Shown: piece by piece, positions 1 through 26,249 of the stretch
How the letters are laid out: each line of letters opens with the position of its first letter
Position numbering within the stretch: the stretch's first letter is position 1
From: Dysidea avara
Lineage: Eukaryota; Porifera; Demospongiae; Dictyoceratida; Dysideidae
Length of the DNA stretch: 64,000 nucleotides
Direction of reading: 5' to 3'
NCBI RefSeq assembly: GCF_963678975.1
Contig: NC_089278.1
Span: 13,621,959-13,685,958, forward strand
Notes under the pieces: generated by a model
Database searches by the model: none
Told to the model about the DNA's origin: nothing
What the model saw: only the letters and a program-made list of their open reading frames with translations
Translations under genes and position numbers: made by a program

Positions 1-1302
1 ATCTGTAACAACACAATGAAAACAATCATAAAGCATCTCTTTCCTTTTTTCCACCACCTGTTATTTTTTGCAGTATAGACATTTTGCAGTATAGACACAC
101 ACCTGCAGGCCAATTAACTGTTTGGGGGTGTGGCATGTACTCGCTGAGTTCTCCTCTTCTGGATCAAGAAGATGATCTTAGTGCATTATTGTAGTATTGA
201 GCACGTGGTTTCCCAGCTCACAACTCATGATTTTACCAAGAAATCTCCCATTTCTGCTCCTCTCCTGGTTCTACCATAGTTACAATAATGTATATCAGTA
301 TTGGAAATGAACATGGGATCTGTGTTTTGGTTACTTTTGATATCTCTAATTGTAAGCTCTACCAGATAAATTTTGATGGGTCCTAGTAATTGTGGCCAGC
401 TGCCATGCACAAATGTTTCATCAAATTCTTGGCTGACATGGTTGTAAAAATATAGTCTACAACTAGCCAAAACATTTTACTTTAGTATACTGCAGTCAAC
501 TCAGCTGTTCCATAGACCAATACAACCTCATAGTAAAGCAGTTCAAGTGAACCTTACACAGAAAGTGAGTTATCTGTGCTAACGTAGTAAGAAAAAGCAA
601 TTTTCACACATTTGTAGCTCTTTTGATCCCTTAACTGATTTGAACCAACTTGCTATAGAGTTGCCTGCCAGTTAGGGGAGTCCACATATCAAATTTTAAC
701 CAACTTTGTTATAGAGTTGCCCGCCAGGTAGGGGAGTCCACATACCAAATTTTAAGGAAATCTACCCAGCCATATCCGATACAAGTAAGCAAAGTTTCAG
801 GTTATTTTCTTCTACCTCTTTTTGCACACTTTGCAAAATCCACAAACTTGTACTCCAGTCAAGCTGAAATTTGCATAGGAATGCCTTTTGGTGATTTGAA
901 AGGATCAAGTTTAAGACCACAAGATACAAAAACCACCAGTATGTAATGATCACACAATCGAGTTCTGTTAATAAAAAAAACTTTTAGTAGGCTTACCTAC
1001 TAGGCAAGCCACTTATAGGAATGAACTGACAATCGGTGTATAGGTGAATTAATCATTGTAGAATAACCTTTCAGTATTTTAGAAAAATTCACAATAAAAG
1101 TTATGCTGCAGAAACAAACTATGTGTAGATTGAGATACTCTAATAGTGCAGTCATCCTATTAGAACATTCAGTAAGTCACAAGTCATCCTGTAGAAGTGA
1201 CCATGTAGAGAGATCAGGTAGAAACGAGTCATACTGTTGAGTTCAGCTACAAACATATCACCTCACCTACAAACAAACAGAGTTTAGTTACAGTTCAGAT
1301 AT
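1..1302. other. No gene recognised; short tandem duplication
   Basis: No exon with domain similarity is visible on either strand. The one clear structure is a direct duplication of about 55 bp (about 646-695 and 700-754), both copies sharing an 'ATAGAGTTGCC' core and 'AGGGGAGTCCACAT'. If RTK-A has exons upstream, this stretch could be intron, but nothing here shows it. Confidence 0.4.
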
Positions 1303-1310
1303 ATAACAAG

Positions 1311-1833
1311 CAGTGTTGGGAGTAACGTGCTACTTATATAACGCGTTACGTAATATTATTACTTTTGTGGTAACAAAGTAATATAACAAAATACGCTATA
1401 AAAACAGGTGATATAACGCAAGCTACTTTACTTACAAATGTAACGCATTACCTAAGTAATATAGTTACTGTAACGAGTCTAATATTACGTAATATTATTA
1501 CTACAAGTAACAAAGTTACTAATCTCATTAGTTATCCTCTGAGTAATGCCTAGCCACAGCGAAGTAACGAGGCCTACTGAATGAAGCTTATTCACCAGCT
1601 TCTTACTTATAACCAAAATTTGCATATTGTCCAACAGCGCAATCATGTCACGTGATAAGGTGGTAGTTTCACACGTGACAGCTTAAGGCTGTGGACACAA
1701 AGTAATATAATATGTAATATTATTACAGTTACTTTATTTTATGGGTAATATGTAACTGTAACTAAATAGTTCAGTTGCAAGTAATATGTAATATGTAACT
1801 AGTTACTTTTACAAAGTAGCTTGCCCAGCACTG
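1311..1833. mobile_element. Non-autonomous hAT-type element (MITE), 523 bp
   Basis: The ends are CAGTGTTGGG... and ...CCCAGCACTG, imperfect terminal inverted repeats of the hAT type. The element is flanked by an identical 8-bp target duplication, ATAACAAG, at 1303-1310 and 1834-1841. The interior is built from variants of GTAATATTATTAC and TAACGCGTTAC and has no coding capacity. The 8-bp duplication together with the CAGTG ends is diagnostic of hAT transposase mobilisation. Confidence 0.9.
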
Positions 1834-1984
1834 ATAACAAGTCACCTCATTACCTACGTGATAATCATTTTATTCAGTTTTAAATATACAAATATTTAAT
1901 TAGACACAAAGCCATATGCACAAGTATGTATGTCTTATTCAACAATTCCTGTAGTAAAGGAAACAACAAGTTAAAAGGAAGCCC

Positions 1985-2240
1985 CAAAGCCATATCTAAA
2001 CCAAACTAACTGTAAAGAAGGATGCGACCTCAAAAAGGCCAGGGTGAAAAAAAGTTGTGAAATCAAAAGTGGCACCAAGAAATGGCTGTAATGGTAGGTA
2101 AAATCGACAATTCAGATGAATTTGTACTTGATGTCACAACTTTTGTCACCCTGGCTCTTCTTGGGGCTGCACCCTTTTTTACATCTTGGCTGTTTTGGTT
2201 TAGATAATGTTTAACATGACATGATAGTTCAGGTTTTTTG
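1985..2240. repeat. Foldback-type repeat, degenerate copy
   Basis: Two imperfectly inverted halves surround about 2110-2140. The left half contains 'AAAAAGGCCAGGGTGAAAAA' and 'AAGAAATGGCTG'. The right half contains the complementary 'TCACCCTGGC' and 'TTGGCTGTTTTGG'. The same family recurs at 3555-3650, 30525-30650, 33455-33560, 34050-34150, 45755-45880, 52030-52145, 54235-54570 and 60225-60525. Confidence 0.7.
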
Positions 2241-2497
2241 TGATGTTTGACTTGCTGTACATGTAGAGAAGCCTTCAATAGCTTTCTCACAGGCCTAGGT
2301 CTCTTTGTGGGAGGATAGCAATCAATATAATATTTTATCCAAAATAGCTAAGCTGTGAAAAAAGGGTATAGCCTTTGTTGTGCAGTAGTAGTACCATAGC
2401 CACAGAGGTGGAGTTATTGCTAATTGAAAAATAGGCTAGTATGAAAAGATTTGATAACAAAAGTGGTGTCCAAGAAATGGCTCCAATGATATTACTA

Positions 2498-3535
2498 GTA
2501 TATATTAAAAAATTATTAATTTAAAAATGAAGTAGGGATCCAAGCAATAAAAAGTAGTGAAACAAGAGATGAATGATGGTATTACAGTATAGCTCAGTGG
2601 GCTACTTTGGCTTTGAACAAAATCATTGTTATAACATGCCAATGTACCATCATTCATCTCTTGTTTCACTACTTTTATTGCTTGGATCCCTACTTCATTT
2701 TTAAATTAATATTTACTAGTTTAGGTTTTTTTTTGTTATAGCATGCAGCTATACACATGTGACTGTTCTATTAGGGTGGCTGCTGTATTAGAGTATCTTG
2801 AGTCAGCCATTCACTACCTGGGGTGTGTCAATACTTCATTGTGCTAGCATACAGATAAGCCAATAATGGGGTGTGTCATCATGATAGATTGTTAAGAGGT
2901 GTGGTCTCAGTGTTCGATTTTTATTGATCAACCAGATCACAATAATTAATTAATAGGCGTGGCATTGAATCTATCGTGAAGTTACAGGTTGGCATCTAAA
3001 TATGCTGCTCAAGGAAAGTGTTGATAGAAAAATGACATTCCTCATAATTAATAAATAGTTACAAAAGACTATTGCTGCAACTATATAACTAGCTACTACT
3101 ACAGGAAAAATCAATGCCTCAATATGGTTTCATTACATGAAGAAGGAAGAAGACTAGCCTGATTGAAGATAAAAAGAAAGACAAGGCACAGAGGGCACAC
3201 ACTTGTCGGAACCCCAAAAGGCACATCCCATAGGTGAGTTTGTTATTGTGGCATAAAATGGTGGCCGTATGCTGCTTCATTTGGCCTCCAGCCTTCAGGA
3301 AGGTAGGCTGGCTGGCAGTGAGACTAAAATGTGAGTTTTAGTGATTTTTAAAAATCCTATATTCGGCTGTTTATTAGCATTTTTCTTGTTTTAATGCTGC
3401 ATTTGATGTTTAGTGGACTAATAATATTATTCCGTTAAGGTGATTTTCATCGTGTAAGATGTCTCTAGGAAAATTTTTGAAGGCAGCATTTTAGGTGGCA
3501 CGCATCATTTTTGGGGGATCCCTACTTACACAGTA
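2498..3535. mobile_element. AAGTAGGGATCC family element, copy 1
   Basis: The element opens with AAGTAGGGATCC just inside an AT-rich end and closes with GGATCCCTACTT. Its first 220 bp form a hairpin with near-identical arms (about 2510-2600 and 2645-2720). The 3' part, with 'GTGGCATAAAATGGTGGCC' and a short GGCTGGCTGGCAG tract, is shared with copies at 13630-15745 and, inverted, 19745-22215. It has no ORF, so it was mobilised in trans if it is a DNA transposon. Confidence 0.75.
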
Positions 3536-4021
3536 CTAGCGTACTGTTTGATGATCTAATTCAAAACAGCCAAGCTGTGTAAAAGGGTGAGGCCTTAAAA
3601 CAGGCTAGTATGAAAAGATGTAATATCAAAAGTGGCAACCAAGAAAGTAATGTCAAATGATAAGAAATTAAGCTGGTAGTATTAACCACAGTTGAGCTAT
3701 GCTTGGCTAAAGGCATCAGTCATTAAGTTAGTGCTAAATTCTATTGAAAATTGTTGTAATTGTCCTCACCATCTGAATGCATCTTTAGATTTGATCAATA
3801 CTGCAGCTATCATGAAGGAAATGTGAGGCTGGTTTCAGAATTGTAATAGCAGGAAATTCCTTCATGATTCCCACTATGTCGTACTACCATACCGTACAAT
3901 ATTTAAAAAAAATTAATAGTAGTCACTATACATAGTCTGAAGACATTTAAAGCCATATATAGCCTATGTAGGGTGATTTTCATACATGTATTAAGATGTT
4001 TGTGTATTTTTACATGTATAG

Positions 4022-4118
4022 GTACCAAATAATGCTGTCTTGTTGGAGAATTTCATCAAATCAACGACCAACTTTTAAAGAACTGGTTTCTTCTGATTGC
4101 TATGTAGAAACTAGTTAG
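4022..4118 (+). CDS. RTK-A: 3'-terminal exon of a receptor tyrosine kinase
   Basis: The exon follows a TATAG acceptor and reads, from the third base of a split codon, Y-Q-I-M-L-S-C-W-R then N-Q-R-P-T-F-K-E-L, ending at TAG (4116-4118). This is kinase subdomain XI: the CW...RPTF signature that closes tyrosine kinase domains, with the invariant Arg. The matching last exon of RTK-B (26138-26249) has the same acceptor phase and starts Y-Q-I-M-L-S-C-W-K, so the two genes are paralogues. I found no other exon of this gene in 1-4021; the rest must lie left of the window or be lost. The tail after the kinase core is only about 10 residues. It could be a pseudogene remnant, but the exon is open and the splice site intact. 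Confidence 0.8.
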
Positions 4119-6960
4119 CACACAACACAAACTGTGTGTGGCATACACACTATTTTAATGATTATACCAATTGCTTAAAGTTAAATTCTTTTGTGTGCTG
4201 AATCATATAAAATATTTTTATTAGTGACATAGCTTATCATAATAGTGGTTATATTCTCAGTTTTTAGCTCCAAACTTGAGATTGGGTTGAAAATATGCTT
4301 CCATTTGCAACTACATATATATTCTTAATCCCCAGGTCAGGGGCAAAAAGGGACTAGTTGTGGCCAAAAGGGTAATTGTAAGTGACTTTCGGCTAGTTGC
4401 AATTGCAAATGGTATAGTTGTCAAAAAGTCAGACTAAAACAACAACCTACACTACAGAAAGCATAAAGTTGAAGTTTAATACATAATATGTGAGTGCATT
4501 TTAAAATCTCTTTTACAGCATGCTATTTTACTAAAAATATATTTTACTAAAAATACCACAAGATCTAATCTTGAGAATACTATTCTTAAAAACTCACTTT
4601 GTGATCCACCATTTGATTAACCATTTCCCTACAATCCACATGGTTACTTCCCATTTTTACAGTCCACCATTAAATTAAAATTGCCATAAAACAATAGTTT
4701 CTAAGAGTTATTAAAATTATTTCATGTATATGTAGCTATATAATATTATAGTTCTTTAATTTTCTTTCCAGATAATCTTTCTCTTAAAGCCATTGTAGTC
4801 ACAGCTATTTTTGTATAAAATCCTTGGAAGTATGCCCCCCAGATCCCCACATTGGAGCATGCTATGCTGAGAATTCACTTTTGAATCAGCCTTCCCTCCT
4901 TGCTCCACTGCATGGCACTTAGCTATGCACACAAGCTCTAACTTCACTATAACTGTTTGTACAAATTACGACAATATAGCTACAGCACAAAATCTATACT
5001 TCAAACACAAAAATTTTGTTTAGTGTCAACACATGCATGTATATAGCAGATTATAGATATCCCCTGCTTTCTATAGGCTATATAGCTAGTTTTCTTTAGC
5101 CATTTCCCCAGACACCTGCTACTAGAGCTTCCATACTTGATCAAGGTAGCAGTATATCTAAATCTCCTCTTTAATAATATATTATACATATTTCAAACCC
5201 AAGACCACTGTATTTACTTTTCAGGGTTTGGAAAGAGGGATACAGGTGTAGTAAGTATAGGGTGTCCCCCCCCCTCCCAGAAGTTATTGATTGGTCTAGG
5301 GATTTCATAAATTTTACTGAGTTGTAATTGTAAATTTTGGATAGAAGCGTAAGCCTGTACATCCAAATCATTTACACCAGTCATACACAATAATAATATT
5401 TACAAATCATACATTACATTTATATGGTGCTTGTCCAGGAGGTTCTTAAACTGATTAGGGGAATTGGCATCAATCACTGACTGAGATAGTGTCATTAATC
5501 ACTCTAACTGAGAAAAAGGAGGATGTTGATAAATAATTTTAATACTAAAATTTTGTAGCTTTTATGTACAAATATCTCAATTGTGATAAATAGTAAAATA
5601 TTATGCTATCTGAGTGGTCTGTGTTGTATCCTGGTACAAATTAATTATTTCTTTGATTTGAACGAGTCCACCACTGATCATGAGTTGCTTTACTGAACCA
5701 ATATTTAGTATGTTCAAGTGAATGGTTATGATGTGCATTGTGAAGGGAGGGGGTGCACTTGCTCCCTGTGCAACCCGCTGGATCTGCATGATCTTAGGTT
5801 GTGTACTTGAAGGACTTGTATTCCTTCAAACCAAAGACCACTTGTATATACTTGCAGTCTGGATCCTGGGCTGTGCATGTGGCTCCTACAGCTGAGGCAC
5901 TTGCCTATAGTAAATAATAATTTGTCTGCCTCACCTGGCCCTGATCTGGGTTTTTTTATTAAACAGAGTTTTACTGACAAAATTCTGACCTCTTGCTGTG
6001 ACAACATAGATATTAGAGCCAAGGGAAACTCTGATATCTAGTACTTATCACTGATATACGTATTACACAACTGATCTAAGGAGGGAGAATTAGCTGGTCT
6101 AAGGAGAATTAGCTATAAGGAGGAGAGGGTTTCAAAGCTCAATTAGCTACAGAGGGGGAAAAGGAAAATTTATATGAGAATAGTAGTATAGTTGTTGATA
6201 GCATTCATTCCTTAATTGTGGGTCATAAGGTAGTATAATCTTCAGGGATATCAATGTGATCATATCATCATTATGCATTAGCTAAGTTCTAGAAACCTTG
6301 CACTCAAGCATATTGTCAGCATATTAGAATCACTGGAATAGGCTACCTGGAAAAATTGTTAATCTCTGGATTGTTTCAATAATTGTAGTGGGGGTCTGTC
6401 CCATGCAGGTGACATATTCAAGAATCAGTCTTACCATAAACCATACTTTTATAACAATTGCACTTTAACACTACATGGGCAGTGATGCAGATTTCTGCTA
6501 GTAATTCTTTGAATGTAGCCATTCCAAATAGCTAAGGTCAGGCAAAGTTGATTCACATGCAGTTTATCGTCAAAAAAAAAGCCCAAGGGTGGGCATGCAT
6601 GCGCAGTCATTTTTCATTTTCATTATGGGGATTGAAATGTGCTATGCCTCAGAAGTTGTTGCTGAGCTGCATTTACCTAATACATAAAACTAGCCTCCAT
6701 TATGATCCACGTACAAAAATGGTATACCCTCTGCCATTTACAATTTATTAAATATGAGTAGCTTAGTACCAGGCCTGGTAGCTACAATGGAGCATCACTG
6801 CTACTTGACTGCATATGATATTACACAGAGTGTCTTGAGTGCCATCTAATTCTGTGAACACTATCCCACTAGGGACCTGTGAGAAGGCTTACTAAGTCTG
6901 TGAATACAGCGAGTCAGATACGTGTAACTAAATGCTGGCTTACTACCCTTCCTCTTTCAG
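4119..6960. other. Intergenic, no gene recognised
   Basis: Only short open frames without domain similarity are present. There is a C-rich run near 5266 and purine-rich repeats (GGAGGGAGAATTAGCT variants, 6079-6130). Confidence 0.4.
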
Positions 6961-6963
6961 ATC

Positions 6964-7640
6964 ATGGCTACACCTTACATAAAGGAGCCTTTTCGTGATG
7001 CCCTTTGTCTTCGCTATGGTTGGCAGCTCTCTTCCTTGCCTTCTAGTTGTGTTTGTGGAAGCCAAAGACTGTTGAACATGCTTTTAGCTGTTCTTTTGGT
7101 GACTTTCCTCATAATGAATTGTGGGATATCACTGCTGCCTTGCTATCAGAAGCCTGCCACAATGTTTGCACTGAACCACCATTACAGCCTTTGTCAGGAG
7201 AACAATTCCACTACAGAACACAGATCTACTAATGTTGAGGACAGTTCCTGGCTTGATGTGAGTTGCTGAGAGTTTTTGGGGACGAGATAAGAAGAGGCCT
7301 TTTTTGATGTAAAAGTATTTAACCCTTTGGCGACCTCTTATGCCTCCTTCCCTTTGGCCCAATGCTATCGTCGAGCTGAACTGGATAAGAAGAGAATGTA
7401 TGGTGAGCAAGTATGTGAAGTAGAGAGGGGAACCTTCTCTCCTTTGTTGCTTTCCTGCTCTGGTGGAATTGGTCCAGCTGCAACTGTTGTTTACAAAAGG
7501 CTTGCAACACTTATATCTGTCATCCTTACAGTCAGACACTGTTTTGGATCAGATGTAAACTCCTTCTTATTCATTACTTCATTCTGCAGTGATGTGTACA
7601 AGAGGATCCAGATAAAGCCATCACAGGTGTGATTGACTTG
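6964..7640 (+). pseudogene. Relic of a reverse-transcriptase-associated ORF (non-LTR-type C-terminal region)
   Basis: Frame fragments read A-T-P-Y-I-K-E-P-F-R-D-A-L-C-L-R-Y-G-W, then (shifted frame) the C-V-C-G cluster, H-N-E-L-W-D-I-T-A and E-P-P-L-Q-P-L-S-G-E, then A-Q-C-Y-R-R-A-E-L and G-G-I-G-P-A-A-T-V-V-Y-K-R-L-A. From memory, this order (LRYGW, CxCG, HNElRDiTa, EPpLQPl, CYRr, GG..ptAtvvYkRLA) is the conserved C-terminal segment of RT-containing proteins common in sponge and cnidarian genomes. At least two frameshifts and several stops break it, so it is dead. A more decayed copy lies on the minus strand at 8700-9480. The exact element class was not testable here. Confidence 0.7.
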
Positions 7641-8699
7641 GCCTGTTCCAACAGTTTGGAATTGGAGTAATTTTATGATGCATTTTTTAAATGTGTAATG
7701 GTTAGCTAATTAGCTATGTGATGGGGAAAAAAACTAAACGCAGAAAGAAAAAAAATCCCAGACGCAGTAGTGACTTGACCTCCATGCAGCAAGTCTAAAA
7801 TGAGAAAGATATAGATGTATATCTAAAATAGGATTCATCACTCGCGTTTCTGAGGGTTGAATGACAGTGTGCCATTGAGCTAGCAGGTCCGAACCTGTTG
7901 CAAAGTCGTGCCTGAAAGTGCAAAAAGTAAAGTATCTAGCTGTGTAACAGGCTCTCAGCTATAGTTTGTTTGCAAGTCCCTAGTGAGATGTAGTCATAAA
8001 CCGGGGAGTCTGTCATGATTAGTATACGGAATTAATATATGGTGGTGCACGGCTAGTCACGCGACTGCAACACCTGATTGGATGACATACGTATGCCCTA
8101 CTTGATGTGGTGAGAAGCGAGTGTATTTATCGTGTACACGTTGTTGTTTTGTACACGTAAAAATACTGTGTTTACAATGTAGATCAAGATCATGAGACTT
8201 ACCGGCTGCACCGACTCTGGCAGGCTGTCGGGCTCGGACTCATTTAACTGTGAAGGTTTTCATGTACTGATATTAATACGTTAGTGTTTAAAGCTGAATG
8301 GACTGAAAGTCTAACCAAAGGTCAATCTGTTTCGGTGTGCAGTAGATCCCTTTAATGTAATTAATTTAAGTATTGTCACTGTGATGACGTCGAAACTAAT
8401 ATTCATATATTAATTACATTGCTACATATAGTCTAAGTAGAAGTCCCTGTTCTGGGCCATCTCTGGAGAGGCATCGCTATAATGATGCAAGATGTGGACA
8501 GACTTCCATGTATGCACATTGTCACAGAACGGAGTAGGAAATGACAATGTGCAACAAAACCGATCTAGAGATCGGTTGTAGCTAGTGGAGCTACATCAGT
8601 GTACTGCGAGACAAATAGTTAGCAATGCAACAGTAGAACACTACGGCCTCCCTAGTGTTTGCAAACACAAGGGGAGTAAGGTAAGCCTGCTCAACTTCT
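7641..8699. other. No gene recognised; possible minus-strand first exon
   Basis: On the minus strand a short open start (ATG at 8243-8241, M-S-P-S-P-T-A-C-Q-S-R-C-S) runs into a perfect GTAAGT donor (8202-8197). The surroundings (8040-8260) are richer in CpG than the window average. No partner exon was identified, so this is only a candidate. Confidence 0.25.
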
Positions 8700-9480
8700 C
8701 TAATACGTTTTCTTCTGCAATTCATGGTGTTGATACAAGGAGGGGATTACTGTGATGCAGCAGCTTGATGCTTTCACGTGGAATACCCTTATATCAAAAA
8801 AGGCACTTTGCCACTGCTCCCAAAATTCCCTAGCATGAATATCTGCCCTAGCCTCATCCTGATGGTTGGCTGTTTTTGGTTCAATTATCTCCCCAGTATG
8901 TGGCTGTAAGGGTGGCTCAATGGCCACATCATAACATGCCTTTGAAAGCCACTTAGCAGTGATGTTCCTTAAAGCATTGTGACAAACTAATGTGAAGCTG
9001 CCATGTTTACATAATCCATAGAAAAAGAGACTCCACAAATACAGTGACTGGGGATATTCAGGAATATCTAATGCACCTATCAATGTTATCCCCCACCTCC
9101 CCCCTCCTGGGCGTAGTGGGGGAAATGGTGGGGATTTGACTTTTTGAAAAATCAAATTCTCCACCCACTGGGGAACAACTAGTGGTCAAATCTCCATGTA
9201 GTATCGCTGGAATAAACTTTAGGAAACAGATCAATTCTCATAGCTCGCAAGCTAAACTAAACGCCTAAAATTTCGAACGGTCAAATGCCCCACTAGTGGG
9301 GCAAAATTTCTGATCAAATCGGCGAAAATCCCCCACTAATCCTTTAGTAAGCCCGGGAGGGGGGTAGTGGGGCTTAACATTGATAGGTGCATAAGATGCA
9401 AGGCATCCCAGAATTCTTGTTTTATCAAATGGATTTCTGTTCTGCCAGAGGTAATGCTGTCAGCCAGGAAGAAGTACCTC
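8700..9480 (-). pseudogene. Second relic of the RT-associated ORF, split by a Harbinger-like MITE
   Basis: On the minus strand, about 9480-9395 reads F-W-D-A-L-H-L-R-Y. After the 320-bp element at 9072-9391 the homology resumes with H-N-A-L-R-N-I-T-A, Y-D-V-A-I-E-P-P-L-Q-P-H-T-G-E, D-E-A-R-A-D-I and F-F-D-I-R-V-F-H, down to H-E-L-Q-K-K. This is the same domain as at 6964-7640, in the opposite orientation. The insertion site sits between the LRY and HNALR blocks, so the MITE inserted into an existing copy. Frame breaks show it is not functional. Confidence 0.65.
9072..9391. mobile_element. Harbinger/PIF-like MITE, 320 bp
   Basis: The terminal inverted repeats begin TGCACCTATCAATGTTA and end ...TAACATTGATAGGTGCA. 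They are flanked by a 3-bp TAA duplication (9069-9071 and 9392-9394), the target size and sequence typical of PIF/Harbinger. The interior is rich in CCCCAC/GTGGGG blocks. A related element lies at about 23455-23727. Confidence 0.75.
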
Positions 9481-11983
9481 TTTAAGTATCGTATATAGTT
9501 TTTTGTTTTTCTTTCTTTTTATCATGCACTCTTTGTGGATCATACTGAGCTACATTCTTCATACCCAATACCATAGATTGTATATACGACTCTCTGTTGC
9601 AGTTTAATTCACTATATCAGGAGCTCATTTAGCACCGTATAAGGTCCTGGCTAATATACCTTTGACTTGTCTTGTACTTACTACATTTTCAGTGTCATGC
9701 ACTTAGTGCTGACTTGTCTGGATGACCTAAGTTGACCTCTTCCCCAACCATATCATTGATTCAAGTAATATGGTGTATATACCTGTAGCATATTGATGAT
9801 GTAATACATGTGACCAGATTTTTTTTACGACAAATTGCACATCAGGTAAAATCAAACTATCACCACCAGTGGAGAGCTACACTATCATACTCCCTCACTA
9901 CTCAAGGATGGTTTTAAGAGACATTTTTTCTGTGTGGTGTGGTGGGCTTGAATGCCTTGTGAAGGACCTGGCTTGACAAAAATCAGTGGTGTACTGGTAG
10001 ATGGCCTGATATAGTTGGCCAAATATTTACTGTGTTGATTTTGCTGCACATCAGCCACTAAGAAGCTAGCACAGCCCTGTAATCTTGTGTCTGGGCTTCA
10101 ATCGTCGTCTTTGTCTATCTCTTACCCACCCCACCACCCCCCTCCCTGCCCTTTTGTGAGCACTCGTGATACTACTTCGCTTGTTCAGATGCTATCTCTG
10201 ACTAATAAAAGTTGCTTAAAAGCTACATTCAGCCTGCCATTAATAAATGATGGCCGTGTGGTATGGAAAATAGTGTTGCAGGGACATGAGGGGGGGTAGG
10301 AGACCTGCTTTAACATTTATATTTATAAGTTTGCAGTAGAAGAACCCAGGCCATTCACACCATTTAGTTTGGCAGTACAGCATAACAGGTTTTCAATAAC
10401 AGGTTTTCAATAACAGGTTTTCATTATCATTACAGGTTTTCAACGGTTTTCATTTCCATACGAAACTGTTAAGGCTTTACAGCTCAACTGCTGAAGGTCT
10501 GCAGGACTTGGTGGTCCTGTGGTCCTGCAGCCTTTTTGAAGATGTTCAGTTCTGTATGTTTGAAAAGTTGATGACAAAAGAAAGATCCATAACTGTACCT
10601 AGGCAGCCTCAAACTTGCAGCCATTTGAATAATGCTCAACGCTCACAGGAGTCTGCCAGGTGGTCAAGACGATTTTTGTGTGCTAATGTTATTAATGGAT
10701 TCATGTCTCCCCTCTAGCCATCTGCTTCCCAGAGGTTATACAAAATACTATAACCAATTCACTATCATATTAATGTACTGATTTATGATTATATATAGCA
10801 ATCTGTTGACTTTTGAACCATTACAATATTCAAAGTCTTTCAGTGGCTGGGTGCTGTGCCACCAGATCCCACATCTCTAATTCAAAATTGTTGTTGGAAA
10901 TCCCCTTAGAAGAATCCTGCATGGCTACTCTTCTGCAATTGGGAATGAGAAACTAGCAATTACGTTTATGTGACCTAATAGTTACCTACTTCTATAGGAA
11001 TATGCAGTACTTAATCATAATACGTATTTTTAAATACACAAGTAATTTCAGACATGTCCCAATGCTGTATCTGCAGTGCTATCCTACTAGAGAGGTTACA
11101 CACAGGGATCGAGTCAGACAGACTCTTGACATTAAAACTCTGTTGAATTCAGAGACCCAATGGTGCTCCAGCATCATGCAATCTACTAAAGGAGCTGTAT
11201 CTGGAACCATATCTGCATACATTCAACCTAGATAACACTGACTTCTTGCTAACCATGTGTTTCATCAGATACCACCATAAATTTTCTAGCAAATGAGTCG
11301 TACTTCTCATAAATGTCATGAAATGACTAGCAACGTTATTACCTGATGCAATACATGCATAGCTATATAACAATATGTCAAAGATTAGTGGCATAAGGTG
11401 AAGAATCACTCTGTGGTGATAAAGACATACTGTATAAGCAGAAATTTTGCTAAGAAGAATATTTGGCATTTGCTTAATAATTTGGCAAGAGTTTAATTTT
11501 GATGAAATGCATGTTTAATAAAGTGGAGTCCCAAGTGGTATAAAATTGTGTAGCTATTCTTTGTCTACAAAATGTATATATAGACGCTTACCTCGTTGCC
11601 TACATATTGGCCCGCATATACAATCTTCTGTGTGAAACATAGATACCTAATGATGGGAATTATTAGCAGCTAGCTGTTACTCAGCAAATTTGTATCAGAT
11701 TGTGACGAAGCTCCACTTGGTCGTATTTCTCTTTTGACAACCTTCAACATTACTCATTCTTGACGAGTTTGTTAGATACAGTACCTTGCTTGATCTTGTG
11801 CTTATTATTTGATCAGTTATAATAATTTTAAAAACATGACAAATTTTTAATTTGGCGATTTTGTAAGCATCCACCAAATTGCCAATTTTAATTCCACACC
11901 AAATTTTCTGTTCATACGGGTAGTAAAAATTATAGATGATGTCCATAAACTCATAATGTTTTGATATGACTTTTCTTTTCTAG
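9481..11983. other. Intergenic upstream of RTK-B; minor repeats only
   Basis: A direct tandem of 'AATAACAGGTTTTC' (about 10381-10440) is followed by a dispersed repeat with 'CTGAAGGTCTGCAGGAC' (10470-10540) that recurs near 32766-32830 and 59550-59590. No coding exon with domain similarity was found. A pyrimidine-rich acceptor (TTTTCTTTTCTAG, ending 11983) lies 26 nt before the RTK-B start and suggests a 5'UTR intron. Confidence 0.4.
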
Positions 11984-12009
11984 CAATCTATACTTTTGAT
12001 GTGAGATAC

Positions 12010-26249
<14,240 letters not shown>

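Noticed and set aside
7129-7539. Minus-strand frame of 136 codons
   Set aside because: It is antisense to the RT-associated ORF relic, whose conserved blocks read on the plus strand.
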